Source of the DNA: Streptomyces sp. HD
GTDB taxonomy: Bacteria > Actinomycetota > Actinomycetes > Streptomycetales > Streptomycetaceae
Direction: 5' to 3'
DNA: 64,000 nt
Assembly (NCBI RefSeq): GCF_028369295.1
Contig: NZ_JAQMYP010000004.1
Coordinates: forward strand, 248,001-312,000
The position numbers and the translations under genes are program-made. Numbering within the stretch: the stretch's first letter is position 1; every line of letters begins with the position of its first letter. The notes below the pieces were generated by a model. It worked only from the letters and a program-made list of their open reading frames with translations, searched no databases and was not told the origin of the DNA. This document shows positions 11,101 through 17,707 of the stretch, in pieces.

Positions 11101-11887
11101 ACCAGTCGCCCGACTCCGGCACGTCGGTCTGGTCGCCGAAGACCTGCGGGGAGGCCACGGGCAGATCGGCGTACCAGTCGTAGAACGACAGCATCGGGGC
11201 GCCGATCAGGGAGTGGAAGCGGGCGCCCGCCGCGTGCGACACCATCGACATCGCGGGGATGGGGGAGAAACCGGCGACGCGGTCGGGGCCGTACGTCTTG
11301 ATGGTGTGGACGTGGGCCGCGGCGACCAGCTCGACCGCCTCGTCCCAACTCGCCCGCACCAGGCCGCCCTTGCCGCGCGCCCGCTGGTAGCGGCGGCGAC
11401 GCTCGGGGTCGCTCTGGACGTCCGCCCAGGCCAGGACCGGGTCCTGCAGGCGTTCCTTCGCCTCGCGGTACATCTGGAGGAGCACACCGCGGACGTACGG
11501 GTAGCGGACCCGGGTGGGGGAGTAGGTGTACCAGGAGAAGGCGGCGCCGCGTGGGCAGCCGCGGGGTTCGTACTCCGGGCGGTCCGGGCCGACCGACGGG
11601 TAGTCCGTCTGCTGCGTCTCCCAGGTGATGATGCCGTCCTTGACGTACACCTTCCAGCGGCAGGAGCCGGTGCAGTTCACGCCATGGGTGGAGTTCACGA
11701 CCTTGTCGTGGCTCCAGCGGTCCCGGTAGAAGGCGTCCGCCTCCCGCCCGCCGGTCAGCTCGACGCTGTGCAGATCGGGCGCGGGCGTGCCGGGCCGGAA
11801 GAACCTGCCGGCCTTCAGCAGCGCCGCACCCGGCTCGGCGGGCGGCGGCTCGGCGGGCGGGGTGGGCGGTATCCGGGTGTCGGTCAC
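8180..11887 (-). CDS. narG: Respiratory nitrate reductase alpha subunit NarG
   Basis: 1235 residues, full length for the catalytic Mo-bis-MGD subunit reducing nitrate to nitrite. The N-terminal FS0 cluster ligands H68, C72, C76 and C111 have exactly the spacing of E. coli NarG. SFYDWYADLP carries the aspartate expected to bind molybdenum. The N-terminus has no full twin-arginine signal, consistent with a cytoplasm-facing enzyme. The GTG start at 11887 has AAGGGAG upstream. From family knowledge, NarGHI supports anaerobic or microaerobic survival; S. coelicolor has three such loci. No narK transporter lies in the window. Confidence 0.96.
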   Translation of the reverse strand: MTDTRIPPTPPAEPPPAEPGAALLKAGRFFRPGTPAPDLHSVELTGGREADAFYRDRWSHDKVVNSTHGVNCTGSCRWKVYVKDGIITWETQQTDYPSVGPDRPEYEPRGCPRGAAFSWYTYSPTRVRYPYVRGVLLQMYREAKERLQDPVLAWADVQSDPERRRRYQRARGKGGLVRASWDEAVELVAAAHVHTIKTYGPDRVAGFSPIPAMSMVSHAAGARFHSLIGAPMLSFYDWYADLPVASPQVFGDQTDVPESGDWWDAAYLMMWGSNVPVTRTPDAHWMAEARYRGQKVVVVAPDYADNAKFADEWLHPHPGTDGALALAMGHVVLKEFFVDRETPFFADYVRRFTDLPFLVTLEDRDGAHVPAKFLRASDLGQEGEGAEWKTVVLDEATGRAVAPNGSLGFRWTESGKGKWNLELGDIRPQLSLYGSEVAAGVEVLLPRFDTEGGAHGQGRGDVVRRGVPATKLGGVHGPLVTTVFDLLLAQYGVARPGLPGRWPSSYDDADAPGTPAWQEVHTSVPAAKCARIAREFARTAERSEGRCMILMGAGTNHWFHSETIYRAFLALLQLTGCQGRNGGGWAHYVGQEKCRPVTGWATLAAASDWSRPPRQMIGTAYWFLNTDQWRYDRFTADVLTSPLGAGRFRGMTGADCLALSARVGWMPSYPTFDRNPLELGEVFGDPVARTVAELRAGTLKFACEDPDAPENWPRVLTLWRANLLGSSAKGAEYFTRHLLGTHSSLQAEEAPEDVRPREVTWHEEAPEGKLDLLLSLDFRQTSSTLLSDVVLPAATWYEKHDLSSTDMHPFVHSFTPAVDPPWQARTDFDTFKALAERLSELAVGHLGVRKDLVATPLQHDTPGELAQPGGVVLDWRRGECAAVPGRTMPNLTVVERDYTAIGAKFSALGPLVEQLGLPAKGITLKPDQEVEDLRHLNGVTADGRPCLDTAVKAANTILALSGTTNGRLATQGFRTLEARTGQEMAHLAAEHEGRRITYADTQAAPVPVITSPEWSGSESGGRRYTAFTLNTEHLKPWHTLTGRQHFFLDHDWIHELGEALPVYRPPLDMNKLFGEPRLGPDGQQEVTVRYLTPHNKWSIHSEYQDNLFMLALSRGGQNIWMSPQDADAIGVVDDDWIEAVNRNGVVVARAVVSHRMPPGTVYMHHAQERTVAVPKTETTGRRGGIHNSLTRLILKPSHLVGGYAQLSWAFNYLGPTGNQRDEVTVIRRRSQEVEY

Positions 11888-11977
11888 AGGCGCTCCCTTA
11901 GCTTGCCCTCGGACAGGCCCTGGTCACGAACCTAGGGCGGGGCGAGGGAGCGCACCCGTTCACGGCACCCGTACGGG

Positions 11978-12793
11978 TCAGACCTTGCGGGCGACCCCCG
12001 CGTACACCGGCACGATGCCCTCCGCCTGGGCCGCCACGTCCTCCGGCTCCGGACGCCAGCCGTAGACGGGGATGACGCCGGGGCCGAGCAGCTCCAGACC
12101 GTCGAAGAAGCGGGAGAACTCGGCGAGCGACCGGGGGTGGAAGGGCGTGCCGCTGCGCCGGAACTGGTTCGCCGCCTGCTCGATGGCCTCCGGGCTGAGG
12201 TCCGGGGTGACCTGGGAGAGGATCAGGTAGCTGCCCGGGGCGAGTGCGGCGACGTACCTCCGGAGCAGGCCGTACACGTCGTCGCCGTCCGGGTCGTCGT
12301 CCAGGTAGTGGGTGAGCGCTACCAGCGAAAGCGCGACCGGCTCGGTGAGGTCCAGGGACTCGCCCGCCCGGTCCAGCAGGGCGTCGATGTCACGGACGTC
12401 GGCGTGCGCGTAGTCGGTGCCGCCCTCGGCGGTGCCGTTCAGCAGGGCTTCCGCATGCCGCAGCACGATCGGGTCGTTGTCGGCGTACACCACCTTGGAC
12501 TCGGGCGCGACGCCCTGCGCCACCTGGTGCAGGTTGGGCTCGGTGGGGATGCCGGTGCCGATGTCCAGGAACTGGCGGATCCCGGCCTCGGCGGCGGTGC
12601 GCACGGCCCGGTGCATGAACCGGCGGTTGGCGCGCGCCCCGCGCAGCACCGTGCCGTCCACGGCGAGGATCCTGCGGGCCAGCTCCTCGTCCACCGGGTA
12701 GTTGTCCTTGCCGCCCAGCCACCAGTCGTAGACGCGGGCCGGGTGCGGCCGGCTGGTGTCGAGGCGGGCGGGCAGGGACTCGGATCCGGTCAT
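11978..12793 (-). CDS. SAM-dependent methyltransferase, DUF574 (Methyltransf_19) type
   Basis: 271 residues. The opening LDTSRPHPARVYDWWLGGKD followed by NYPVDEELA is the signature of this large actinobacterial family. A Rossmann SAM-binding motif reads QFLDIGTGIPT near residue 80, and later motifs include YADNDPIVL and ALSLVALTHYL. Substrates are generally unknown. These genes very often sit beside XRE regulators, as here. Its 5' region holds a hexanucleotide repeat and a run of nine G. narG lies downstream on the same strand with 90 bases between, so some read-through into narG is possible. Confidence 0.85.
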   Translation of the reverse strand: MTGSESLPARLDTSRPHPARVYDWWLGGKDNYPVDEELARRILAVDGTVLRGARANRRFMHRAVRTAAEAGIRQFLDIGTGIPTEPNLHQVAQGVAPESKVVYADNDPIVLRHAEALLNGTAEGGTDYAHADVRDIDALLDRAGESLDLTEPVALSLVALTHYLDDDPDGDDVYGLLRRYVAALAPGSYLILSQVTPDLSPEAIEQAANQFRRSGTPFHPRSLAEFSRFFDGLELLGPGVIPVYGWRPEPEDVAAQAEGIVPVYAGVARKV

Positions 12794-12892
12794 GCGGTGT
12801 GTTCTCCTCGGGGCTCGAATCGGGCTCGTGTGCCGTCGTGGACGGGTCGTACGCGGACAGGTCGTACGCGGGGGCCGGAAAGGTTGCCGTAC

Positions 12893-12937
12893 GGGGGGGG
12901 GAGGTACATCCCGGAGCCGGAGCCGGAGCCGGAGCCG
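12893..12937. repeat. G9 run and CCGGAG tandem repeat
   Basis: A run of nine G at 12893-12901 is followed by CCGGAG repeated four and a half times at 12911-12937. The tract lies 100-145 bases upstream of the DUF574 methyltransferase start and just after the XRE stop codon. Both are slippage-prone simple sequences. The nearby GTCGTACGCGG also occurs twice, around 12847 and 12861. Confidence 0.8.
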
Positions 12938-12962
12938 TGGCCGGTCGGCGCACTCGGGTGGC

Positions 12963-13826
12963 TCAGATGTCGTCGCGGAGTTCCCGCAGGATCCTCCTCG
13001 TGCGCGCGGCCGACGCGGCGGCCGTCGACATGTGGTCCAGCACCTCCAGATGCGCGGCGACCTCCGTGCGGGAGTCCAGGTACAGGGCGCCGGTGAGGTA
13101 CTCGGTGTAGACCATGTCGGGCAGCTCGGGCTCGGCGAAGCGGAACAAGGCGAAGGGCGCGTACGTCCCCGGGTGCGGGCCGGAGGAGAACTCGGCGATC
13201 TGCAGCGTGACGCGGTCGCGCTCGGCGAACTCCAGCAGCTTGTCCAACTGGTCGCGCATCACCTCGGCGCGGCTGCTCACCGGGCGCCGCAGCACCGTCT
13301 CGTCCATGATCACCCACAGATGGGGCGGGTCGGGCCGCTCCAGCAGCCGCTGCCGCTCCATGCGCAGCGACACATGCCGCTCGATGGTCTCCGGCCCCGC
13401 CTGCCCGATCGTCCCCGCCTCCATCACGGCACGCGCGTAGTCCTCGGTCTGCAGCAGGCCGGGCACGAAGTGCGGCTCGTAGGAGCGGATGATGCGGGCG
13501 GCGCCCTCCAGGCTGACGTACAGACTGAACCAGTCCGGCAGTACGTCGTGGAACCGCTGCCACCAGCCCGGCTGGTTGGCTTCCTCGGCCAGCGCGACGA
13601 ACGCCGCCGTGTCGGCCTCGGGTACGCCGTAGGTCTCCAGCAGTACCTGCACGTACGGGATCTTCAGGGCGACCTCGGCTGTCTCCATACGGCGTACGGT
13701 CGCCGAGGCCACCCGTAGGACGCGTGCGGCCTCGTCACGGCCCAGGCCGGCCGCCTCCCGCAGTTCCTGCAGGCGCTTTCCCAGCACCACCTGGCCGACG
13801 GTGGGCGCGGGTCGCCGCTCACTCAC
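12963..13826 (-). CDS. XRE-family regulator with DUF5753-type ligand domain
   Basis: 287 residues from a GTG start. Residues about 12-66 form a helix-turn-helix (LGKRLQELREAAGLGRDEAA, then RVLRVASATVRRMETAEVAL). Residues about 95-275 match the DUF5753 domain, for example YEPHFVPGLLQTEDYARAVM and HPGTYAPFALFRF. This architecture is extremely abundant in Streptomyces and includes Scr1-type regulators. The usual small DUF397 partner is absent. The DUF574 methyltransferase downstream on the same strand is a common companion. Confidence 0.88.
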   Translation of the reverse strand: MSERRPAPTVGQVVLGKRLQELREAAGLGRDEAARVLRVASATVRRMETAEVALKIPYVQVLLETYGVPEADTAAFVALAEEANQPGWWQRFHDVLPDWFSLYVSLEGAARIIRSYEPHFVPGLLQTEDYARAVMEAGTIGQAGPETIERHVSLRMERQRLLERPDPPHLWVIMDETVLRRPVSSRAEVMRDQLDKLLEFAERDRVTLQIAEFSSGPHPGTYAPFALFRFAEPELPDMVYTEYLTGALYLDSRTEVAAHLEVLDHMSTAAASAARTRRILRELRDDI

Positions 13827-13935
13827 GCCACGCCTCCCCTACGCGCCGAAAGTACGCGGAGCAGTGTGTCATGTTCCGGTTACGGACTCACCGGGTCGGC
13901 GGTGAGACGCTCGTTACGGGGCGGGCGGCGCTGCC

Positions 13936-13952
13936 ATTACCCGGCGGGTAAT
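13936..13952. promoter_or_regulatory. 17-bp perfect palindrome, candidate operator
   Basis: ATTACCCG-G-CGGGTAAT, with 8-bp arms and one central base. It lies between the divergent XRE gene (start 13826) and the small membrane protein gene (start 14068). The symmetry suggests a homodimeric repressor of TetR or MarR style. I cannot assign one. Confidence 0.5.
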
Positions 13953-14067
13953 CGACCTCCCCGCCTTTCCGCGAGAGCGTTGAGACACCGGGTTCCGGGG
14001 CGGCGCACGCCGAACCGGGGCCCGGGTCCCACCACCGCAACCCGACCTCGACGGAGGGTGATTCGTC

Positions 14068-14493
14068 ATGTCCGCCACCTCGCTCGCCGCGCTCGCCCGG
14101 ACCTCCGACCCGCAGACCGCGCTGCGCCGTTTCCTGGCCATGGACGCCGTGGTGACCGGGGCGAACGGGCTCGCCTACCTCGCCGTCCCCGGTCCGCTGG
14201 GGCGTCTGTTCGGCGTCGACTCGGCGCTGCTGCTCGTGCTCGGCGCGTTCCTCACCCTGTATGCGGCCGCCGTCGGCTTCCTCGCCTCCCGGGCCCGCCC
14301 CGCCGCCTTCCCCGTGCGTGCCGTGATCGAGGCCAACCTCGGCTGGGCCGTCCTGAGTGTCGTCGCCCTCCTGGTGTGGCTGTCGCCGAGCACGGCGGGC
14401 GCGGTGTGGACCGTGTTGCAGGCGCTCACCGTCGCCGGGTTCGCCGGGTTGCAGTACGCGGCGCTGAAGGCACGTCAGGACATCAGCGACTGA
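14068..14493 (+). CDS. Small integral membrane protein, four predicted helices
   Basis: 141 residues with four hydrophobic segments at roughly 28-48, 53-73, 84-105 and 110-130, and a short soluble tail ending KARQDISD. No catalytic motif is visible. The preceding AGGGTG is a weak ribosome site 10 bases before the ATG. It is probably a DUF-type inner-membrane protein of unknown role. The 17-bp palindrome upstream may control it. Its last 19 bases overlap the 3' end of the convergent MmyB-like regulator. Confidence 0.75.
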   Translation: MSATSLAALARTSDPQTALRRFLAMDAVVTGANGLAYLAVPGPLGRLFGVDSALLLVLGAFLTLYAAAVGFLASRARPAAFPVRAVIEANLGWAVLSVVALLVWLSPSTAGAVWTVLQALTVAGFAGLQYAALKARQDISD

Positions 14494-15317
14494 AGGTACT
14501 TGACCGTCGCCGGGTCGGCCGGGAGGAGTGTCTCGATGGCCAGCTCGGCGACGGTCACGTCCATCGGTGTGTTGAACGTGGAGATGGAGGAGATGAAGGA
14601 CAGGACGCGGCCCTCGTGCTCGATCTGCATCGGCAGCGCGAAGTAGGGGACGGGGGCCGGTTCTTGATCTGTCCCGGGCGGCTCCTCCGCCGGCACCGGA
14701 TACGCCGCCACCTCCTCGTACAGCCGCCGCAGCGGCTCGGAGCGGCGCAGCGCGATCTGCCGGTCCATCTGGGCGAGCAGATGCCCGCGCCACTCCCGCA
14801 GGTTGCGGATGCGCGGCGCGAGACCCTCCGGGTGCAGGGTCAGACGCATCGCGTTCAGCGGGGGCTTCAGGAGGTGCTCGGGGATGCCGTCGAGGAGCAT
14901 CAGGATGCCGCGGTTGGCCGCGTGCACGTGGTACATCGCGTCCACGACGAGGGCCGGGTAGGGCTCGTAGCCCTGGATCAGCTGCTCCATGCCCGCGCGC
15001 AGCGCGTCCAGCGCCGGGTCGTCCAGCGGGGTCTCCGGGTAGCGCGGGGCGTAGCCCGCGGCCAGCAGCAGCGCGTTGCGCTCGCGCACCGGCACCTCCA
15101 GGTGCTCGGCCAGCCGCAGCACCATCTCCTCGCTCGGCCGTGAACGGCCCGTCTCGATGAAGCTGATGTGCCGCGCCGAGGAATCGGCCCGCAGCGCCAA
15201 CTCCAGCTGACTGACCCGCCGTTGCTCCCGCCAGGCCCGCAGCAGGGGGCCCACGCCCTGCTCGGCGGGGGTGGAGGCGGTGACGGACGCCGCGTCGGCG
15301 GACGGGACAAGGGTCAT
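14475..15317 (-). CDS. XRE regulator with MmyB-like ligand-binding domain
   Basis: 280 residues. The helix-turn-helix spans about 25-80 (WREQRRVSQLELALRADSSA, then RHISFIETGRSRPSEEMVLR). The rest, from about residue 100, is a PAS-like MmyB domain, for example PALVVDAMYHVHAANRG, VPYFALPMQIEHEGRVL and STFNTPMDVTVAELAIETLL. Members often repress a divergently transcribed oxidoreductase and may sense fatty-acid-like ligands. Here the divergent side holds only a degraded gene, so its target is not evident. Confidence 0.87.
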   Translation of the reverse strand: MTLVPSADAASVTASTPAEQGVGPLLRAWREQRRVSQLELALRADSSARHISFIETGRSRPSEEMVLRLAEHLEVPVRERNALLLAAGYAPRYPETPLDDPALDALRAGMEQLIQGYEPYPALVVDAMYHVHAANRGILMLLDGIPEHLLKPPLNAMRLTLHPEGLAPRIRNLREWRGHLLAQMDRQIALRRSEPLRRLYEEVAAYPVPAEEPPGTDQEPAPVPYFALPMQIEHEGRVLSFISSISTFNTPMDVTVAELAIETLLPADPATVKYLQSLMS

Positions 15318-15392
15318 GAGTACGACCGTAGCCGAGGAGCCCGCCGAACGAACGAGCCGTGGCCTCCGAGGGGGGGCTCATCCCCCAGGCCG

Positions 15393-15644
15393 CCCTCCGT
15401 CGCGGACGCCCTGCCGCCGGCCGTCAACCACTGCGGTGACAGCGACTCCACCGGCTCCGTCCGCGGCAACCTCCCGGGCGCCCGGTACGGCGACCACGGC
15501 CTCCCGCGCGAATGGCCGGAACGGGTCGAGGGCCGGTCGCGGATCGCCGCGCTCGCCGACGACCCGGCGGCCGCAGGTGTCCGCGGACGGCCGTCGGGGA
15601 ACCCGTCTGACCAGGACCGCCGCGCCTCGGCTGTGGCAGGCTGA
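15393..15644 (+). pseudogene. ADP-ribosylglycohydrolase C-terminal remnant
   Basis: The frame that includes 15426 encodes VNHCGDSDSTGSVRGNLPGA, then RYGDHGLPREWPERVEGRSR and IAALADDPAA. This matches the C-terminal signature of ADP-ribosylglycohydrolases, including the metal-binding GDSDSTG motif and the usual GNL.GA.YG...LP..W continuation. Codon third positions are G/C rich as in real genes. No N-terminal half is present: upstream the frame runs into the antisense of the MmyB gene. It is a decayed or truncated gene filling the otherwise empty 15318-15694 interval. Confidence 0.65.
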
Positions 15645-15694
15645 GGGCGAACCCTCCCGGGGACGGACCCTCCCGTGCAGGAAGGAGCGAGGCC

Positions 15695-15997
15695 ATGCCC
15701 CTCGAACCGCTGTCGCAGAAGGAGATCGAGGACCGGCTCGCCGAGCTGCCGGGCTGGTCGCAGGAAGGCGACCGCATCGCCCGCGCCTACCGGCTCCCCT
15801 CGCACTTCGCGGCCACGGCGATGGTCGTGCACATCGCCCAGGTCCAGGAGGAGCTCGACCACCACTCCGACCTCACCCTCGGCTACAACACGGTGTCCCT
15901 CACGGTGAACACCCACACCGTGAGCGCCGTGACCGAGCGGGACTTCAAGCTCGCCCGCAGGATCGAGGACCTCGCCGCCGGTCACGGAGCGCATTGA
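15695..15997 (+). CDS. 4a-hydroxytetrahydrobiopterin dehydratase (PCD/DCoH family)
   Basis: 100 residues, the whole length of the family. The active-site histidines H56-H57 and H74 lie in ELDHHSDLTLGYNTVSLTVN and the following THTV. It dehydrates pterin-4a-carbinolamine to recycle the cofactor of aromatic amino acid hydroxylases. No hydroxylase is nearby, so its cellular use is unclear. An AGGAAGGAGCG ribosome site precedes the ATG. The methyltransferase gene follows after 3 bases and is probably co-transcribed. Confidence 0.9.
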   Translation: MPLEPLSQKEIEDRLAELPGWSQEGDRIARAYRLPSHFAATAMVVHIAQVQEELDHHSDLTLGYNTVSLTVNTHTVSAVTERDFKLARRIEDLAAGHGAH

Positions 15998-16000
15998 CGC

Positions 16001-16744
16001 GTGCTGGACTACGACAAGGAAGCGGAGCGCTACGACGCCTCACGCGGCGGGGAACCCAGGGCGGCGGCCGCGGCGGACGCGGTCCTGGGCCTCCTCCCGG
16101 ACGCCACGCGCCGGCTGCTCGACGTCGCCTGCGGCACCGGCATCGTGACGCGGCGCCTCGCCGCCGGACGGCACGGCATGCACGTGACCGGCGTCGACCT
16201 CGCGCACAACATGGCCCGGCAGGCCGCCGCCCGTATGCCCGGCACCGTCGTGCTCGCCGACAGCCGCCGGCTGCCGTTCGGTGACGGCCGGTTCGACGCC
16301 GTGAGCAGCGTGTGGCTGCTGCACCTCGCCCGGACCGACGACGACGTACGGACCACCGTCGCCGAGTGCGCCCGGGTGCTGCGGCCCGGCGGGATCTACG
16401 TCACCACGGTCGACAAGGCCGCCGCGCACAACGTGGGCAGCGACATCGACGCCGTCCTGGCCTCCCGCCCGCGCCGCCCGGCCCGGGACCAGGCGGCGCT
16501 CGTCGAGTCGTACGCCCTCGACCATGGCCTGGTCCCGGCCGGGCAGGCCCGCTTCACGGGCCGCGGTCAGGGCCGCAGCCCCCGCCGCACGGTCGCCGAC
16601 CTGCGCCGGGGCTGGTTCGTCACCCTGCCGCCCGGTGACCCGCTCGCCGACGGTTTCGCGGCCCGGCTGGCGCAGCTCCCGGACCAGGACCGGCCCCGGC
16701 CCGACCCGGTCTTCAGCCTGCGGGCGTTCAGGAAGCCCGGCTGA
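16001..16744 (+). CDS. Class I SAM-dependent methyltransferase
   Basis: 247 residues from a GTG. SAM motif I is LLDVACGTGIVTRRLA (D41-G47), followed by VTGVDLAHNMARQA, the acidic loop FDAVSSVWLLHLA, and ARVLRPGGIYVTTVD. This is the UbiE/Methyltransf_11 type fold acting on a small molecule that cannot be predicted. It is likely in an operon with the pterin dehydratase. Its last 17 bases overlap the convergent DUF1579-like gene. Confidence 0.85.
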   Translation: MLDYDKEAERYDASRGGEPRAAAAADAVLGLLPDATRRLLDVACGTGIVTRRLAAGRHGMHVTGVDLAHNMARQAAARMPGTVVLADSRRLPFGDGRFDAVSSVWLLHLARTDDDVRTTVAECARVLRPGGIYVTTVDKAAAHNVGSDIDAVLASRPRRPARDQAALVESYALDHGLVPAGQARFTGRGQGRSPRRTVADLRRGWFVTLPPGDPLADGFAARLAQLPDQDRPRPDPVFSLRAFRKPG

Positions 16745-17189
16745 ACTCCATGATCCAGTTGGTGAGCCAGGTGCGTCCCTCGTCGACGGAGAACGCCTGC
16801 TCCCAGCGGGCCGACTCAGTGGAGACCCCCGACCACACGAAGCGCACCCGTACGTCCTTCCCGTCGTACGTGTCGTCGCCGTAGAACTCCCCGCGGCCCC
16901 CGCCGAACCGGCCGACGACCGGGGGGAACAGCTTTCCGCTGACACTGGAGGCCCAGTTCAGCGACCACTGCTCGGTCTCCCGGTCGAAGAGCCGCAGGGT
17001 CGCACCCTTCGCCGAGAGGCGCGGCATGTCGATCTCGTCGAGGTTCGCGGCCCCGTCGAACAGCGGCCAGCAGCGGCTTGTGCCCGGGAATTCCTCCCAG
17101 CCGCTGTCCGGGTCGAGGAAGTCGGTGCGGCGGCGGTGGCGGACCTCCCACGCGCCGTGGAAGAAGGCGAAGTCGTTCGGGCTGCTCAT
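16728..17189 (-). CDS. Lipocalin-like (DUF1579-type) hypothetical protein
   Basis: 153 residues. The opening FAFFHGAWEVRHRRRTDFLD and the alternating beta-strand pattern with conserved tryptophans resemble DUF1579-like calycin barrels. No catalytic residues are evident. The ATG at 17189 overlaps the stop of the upstream gene as ATGA, so the two are translationally coupled. The upstream operator shared with the WYL regulator probably controls both. Confidence 0.7.
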   Translation of the reverse strand: MSSPNDFAFFHGAWEVRHRRRTDFLDPDSGWEEFPGTSRCWPLFDGAANLDEIDMPRLSAKGATLRLFDRETEQWSLNWASSVSGKLFPPVVGRFGGGRGEFYGDDTYDGKDVRVRFVWSGVSTESARWEQAFSVDEGRTWLTNWIMEFSRAS

Positions 17190-17665
17190 GCGGGGTCTCC
17201 AGTGGTTCCATCGGGCAGGGAGTCGGCCAGGTAGGCGGTCAGGTCCGGGACTTCGGGCGTCAGGATGTGCCGCACCCAGGCGTTCCGTTCGTGCTGGATC
17301 GGCGGGAGTTCGTAGACACAGCCGATCCACGGCAGGTCGGGCTTGATGAAATGGGTGGGGTCGTTGTCCGGGCAGCCCAGCACCGGCTGCCCCGCCGAGG
17401 CGCCCTTGAAGTGCAGGACGTTGTCCCACACCCAGCTGTAGACGTTCAGATAGGCGCCGTCGTCGCCGCCCCGGTGTAGCACCACGAACGTCGCCGGAGG
17501 CGTGCCGTCCGGCTCCGGCAGCAGCTCCGGCAGGATCGCGTACGCCGCCTTCTCCACGTCGGGTGCGATGCCCGCCGGGTCGGTGGTGACGTGGTAGCGC
17601 TTGACATGCCGCCCGGCCACCTCGATGGGCGGCGGCACGGTCAGCAGTTTTTCCGTGAAGACCAT
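17186..17665 (-). CDS. Conserved hypothetical protein, likely WYL-regulator target
   Basis: 159 residues, family not recognised. It is a soluble, probably cytoplasmic protein without signal peptide: RHVKRYHVTTDPAGIAPDVE and LHRGGDDGAYLNVYSWVWDN are typical stretches. It is divergent from the WYL regulator with only 33 bases between start codons and a perfect palindrome in between, so it is the most likely regulated gene. It is coupled to the DUF1579-like gene downstream. Confidence 0.7.
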   Translation of the reverse strand: MVFTEKLLTVPPPIEVAGRHVKRYHVTTDPAGIAPDVEKAAYAILPELLPEPDGTPPATFVVLHRGGDDGAYLNVYSWVWDNVLHFKGASAGQPVLGCPDNDPTHFIKPDLPWIGCVYELPPIQHERNAWVRHILTPEVPDLTAYLADSLPDGTTGDPA

Positions 17666-17686
17666 GCCGCGACGCTAGAACCGATT

Positions 17687-17707
17687 CACTGACACCATGT
17701 GTCAGTG
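17687..17707. promoter_or_regulatory. WYL-regulator operator palindrome
   Basis: CACTGACA-CCATG-TGTCAGTG has perfect 8-bp arms around 5 bases. It lies in the 33-base divergent gap and overlaps the GTG start of the WYL gene. The TGACA...TGTCA symmetry suits a helix-turn-helix dimer. Its position predicts control of both directions and a nearly or fully leaderless regulator transcript. Confidence 0.65.

Noticed and set aside
8294..11935. A 1213-codon open frame on the plus strand
   Set aside because: It is the antisense shadow of narG with the low-complexity Arg/Gly/Val/Leu-rich composition typical of such frames in high-GC DNA.
11888..11977. A GGACA/TGGTC near-palindrome before narG as an OsdR/DevR box
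   Set aside because: It matches the GGGACC-N4-GGNCCC type consensus too poorly, and the region is only 90 bases downstream of another gene.
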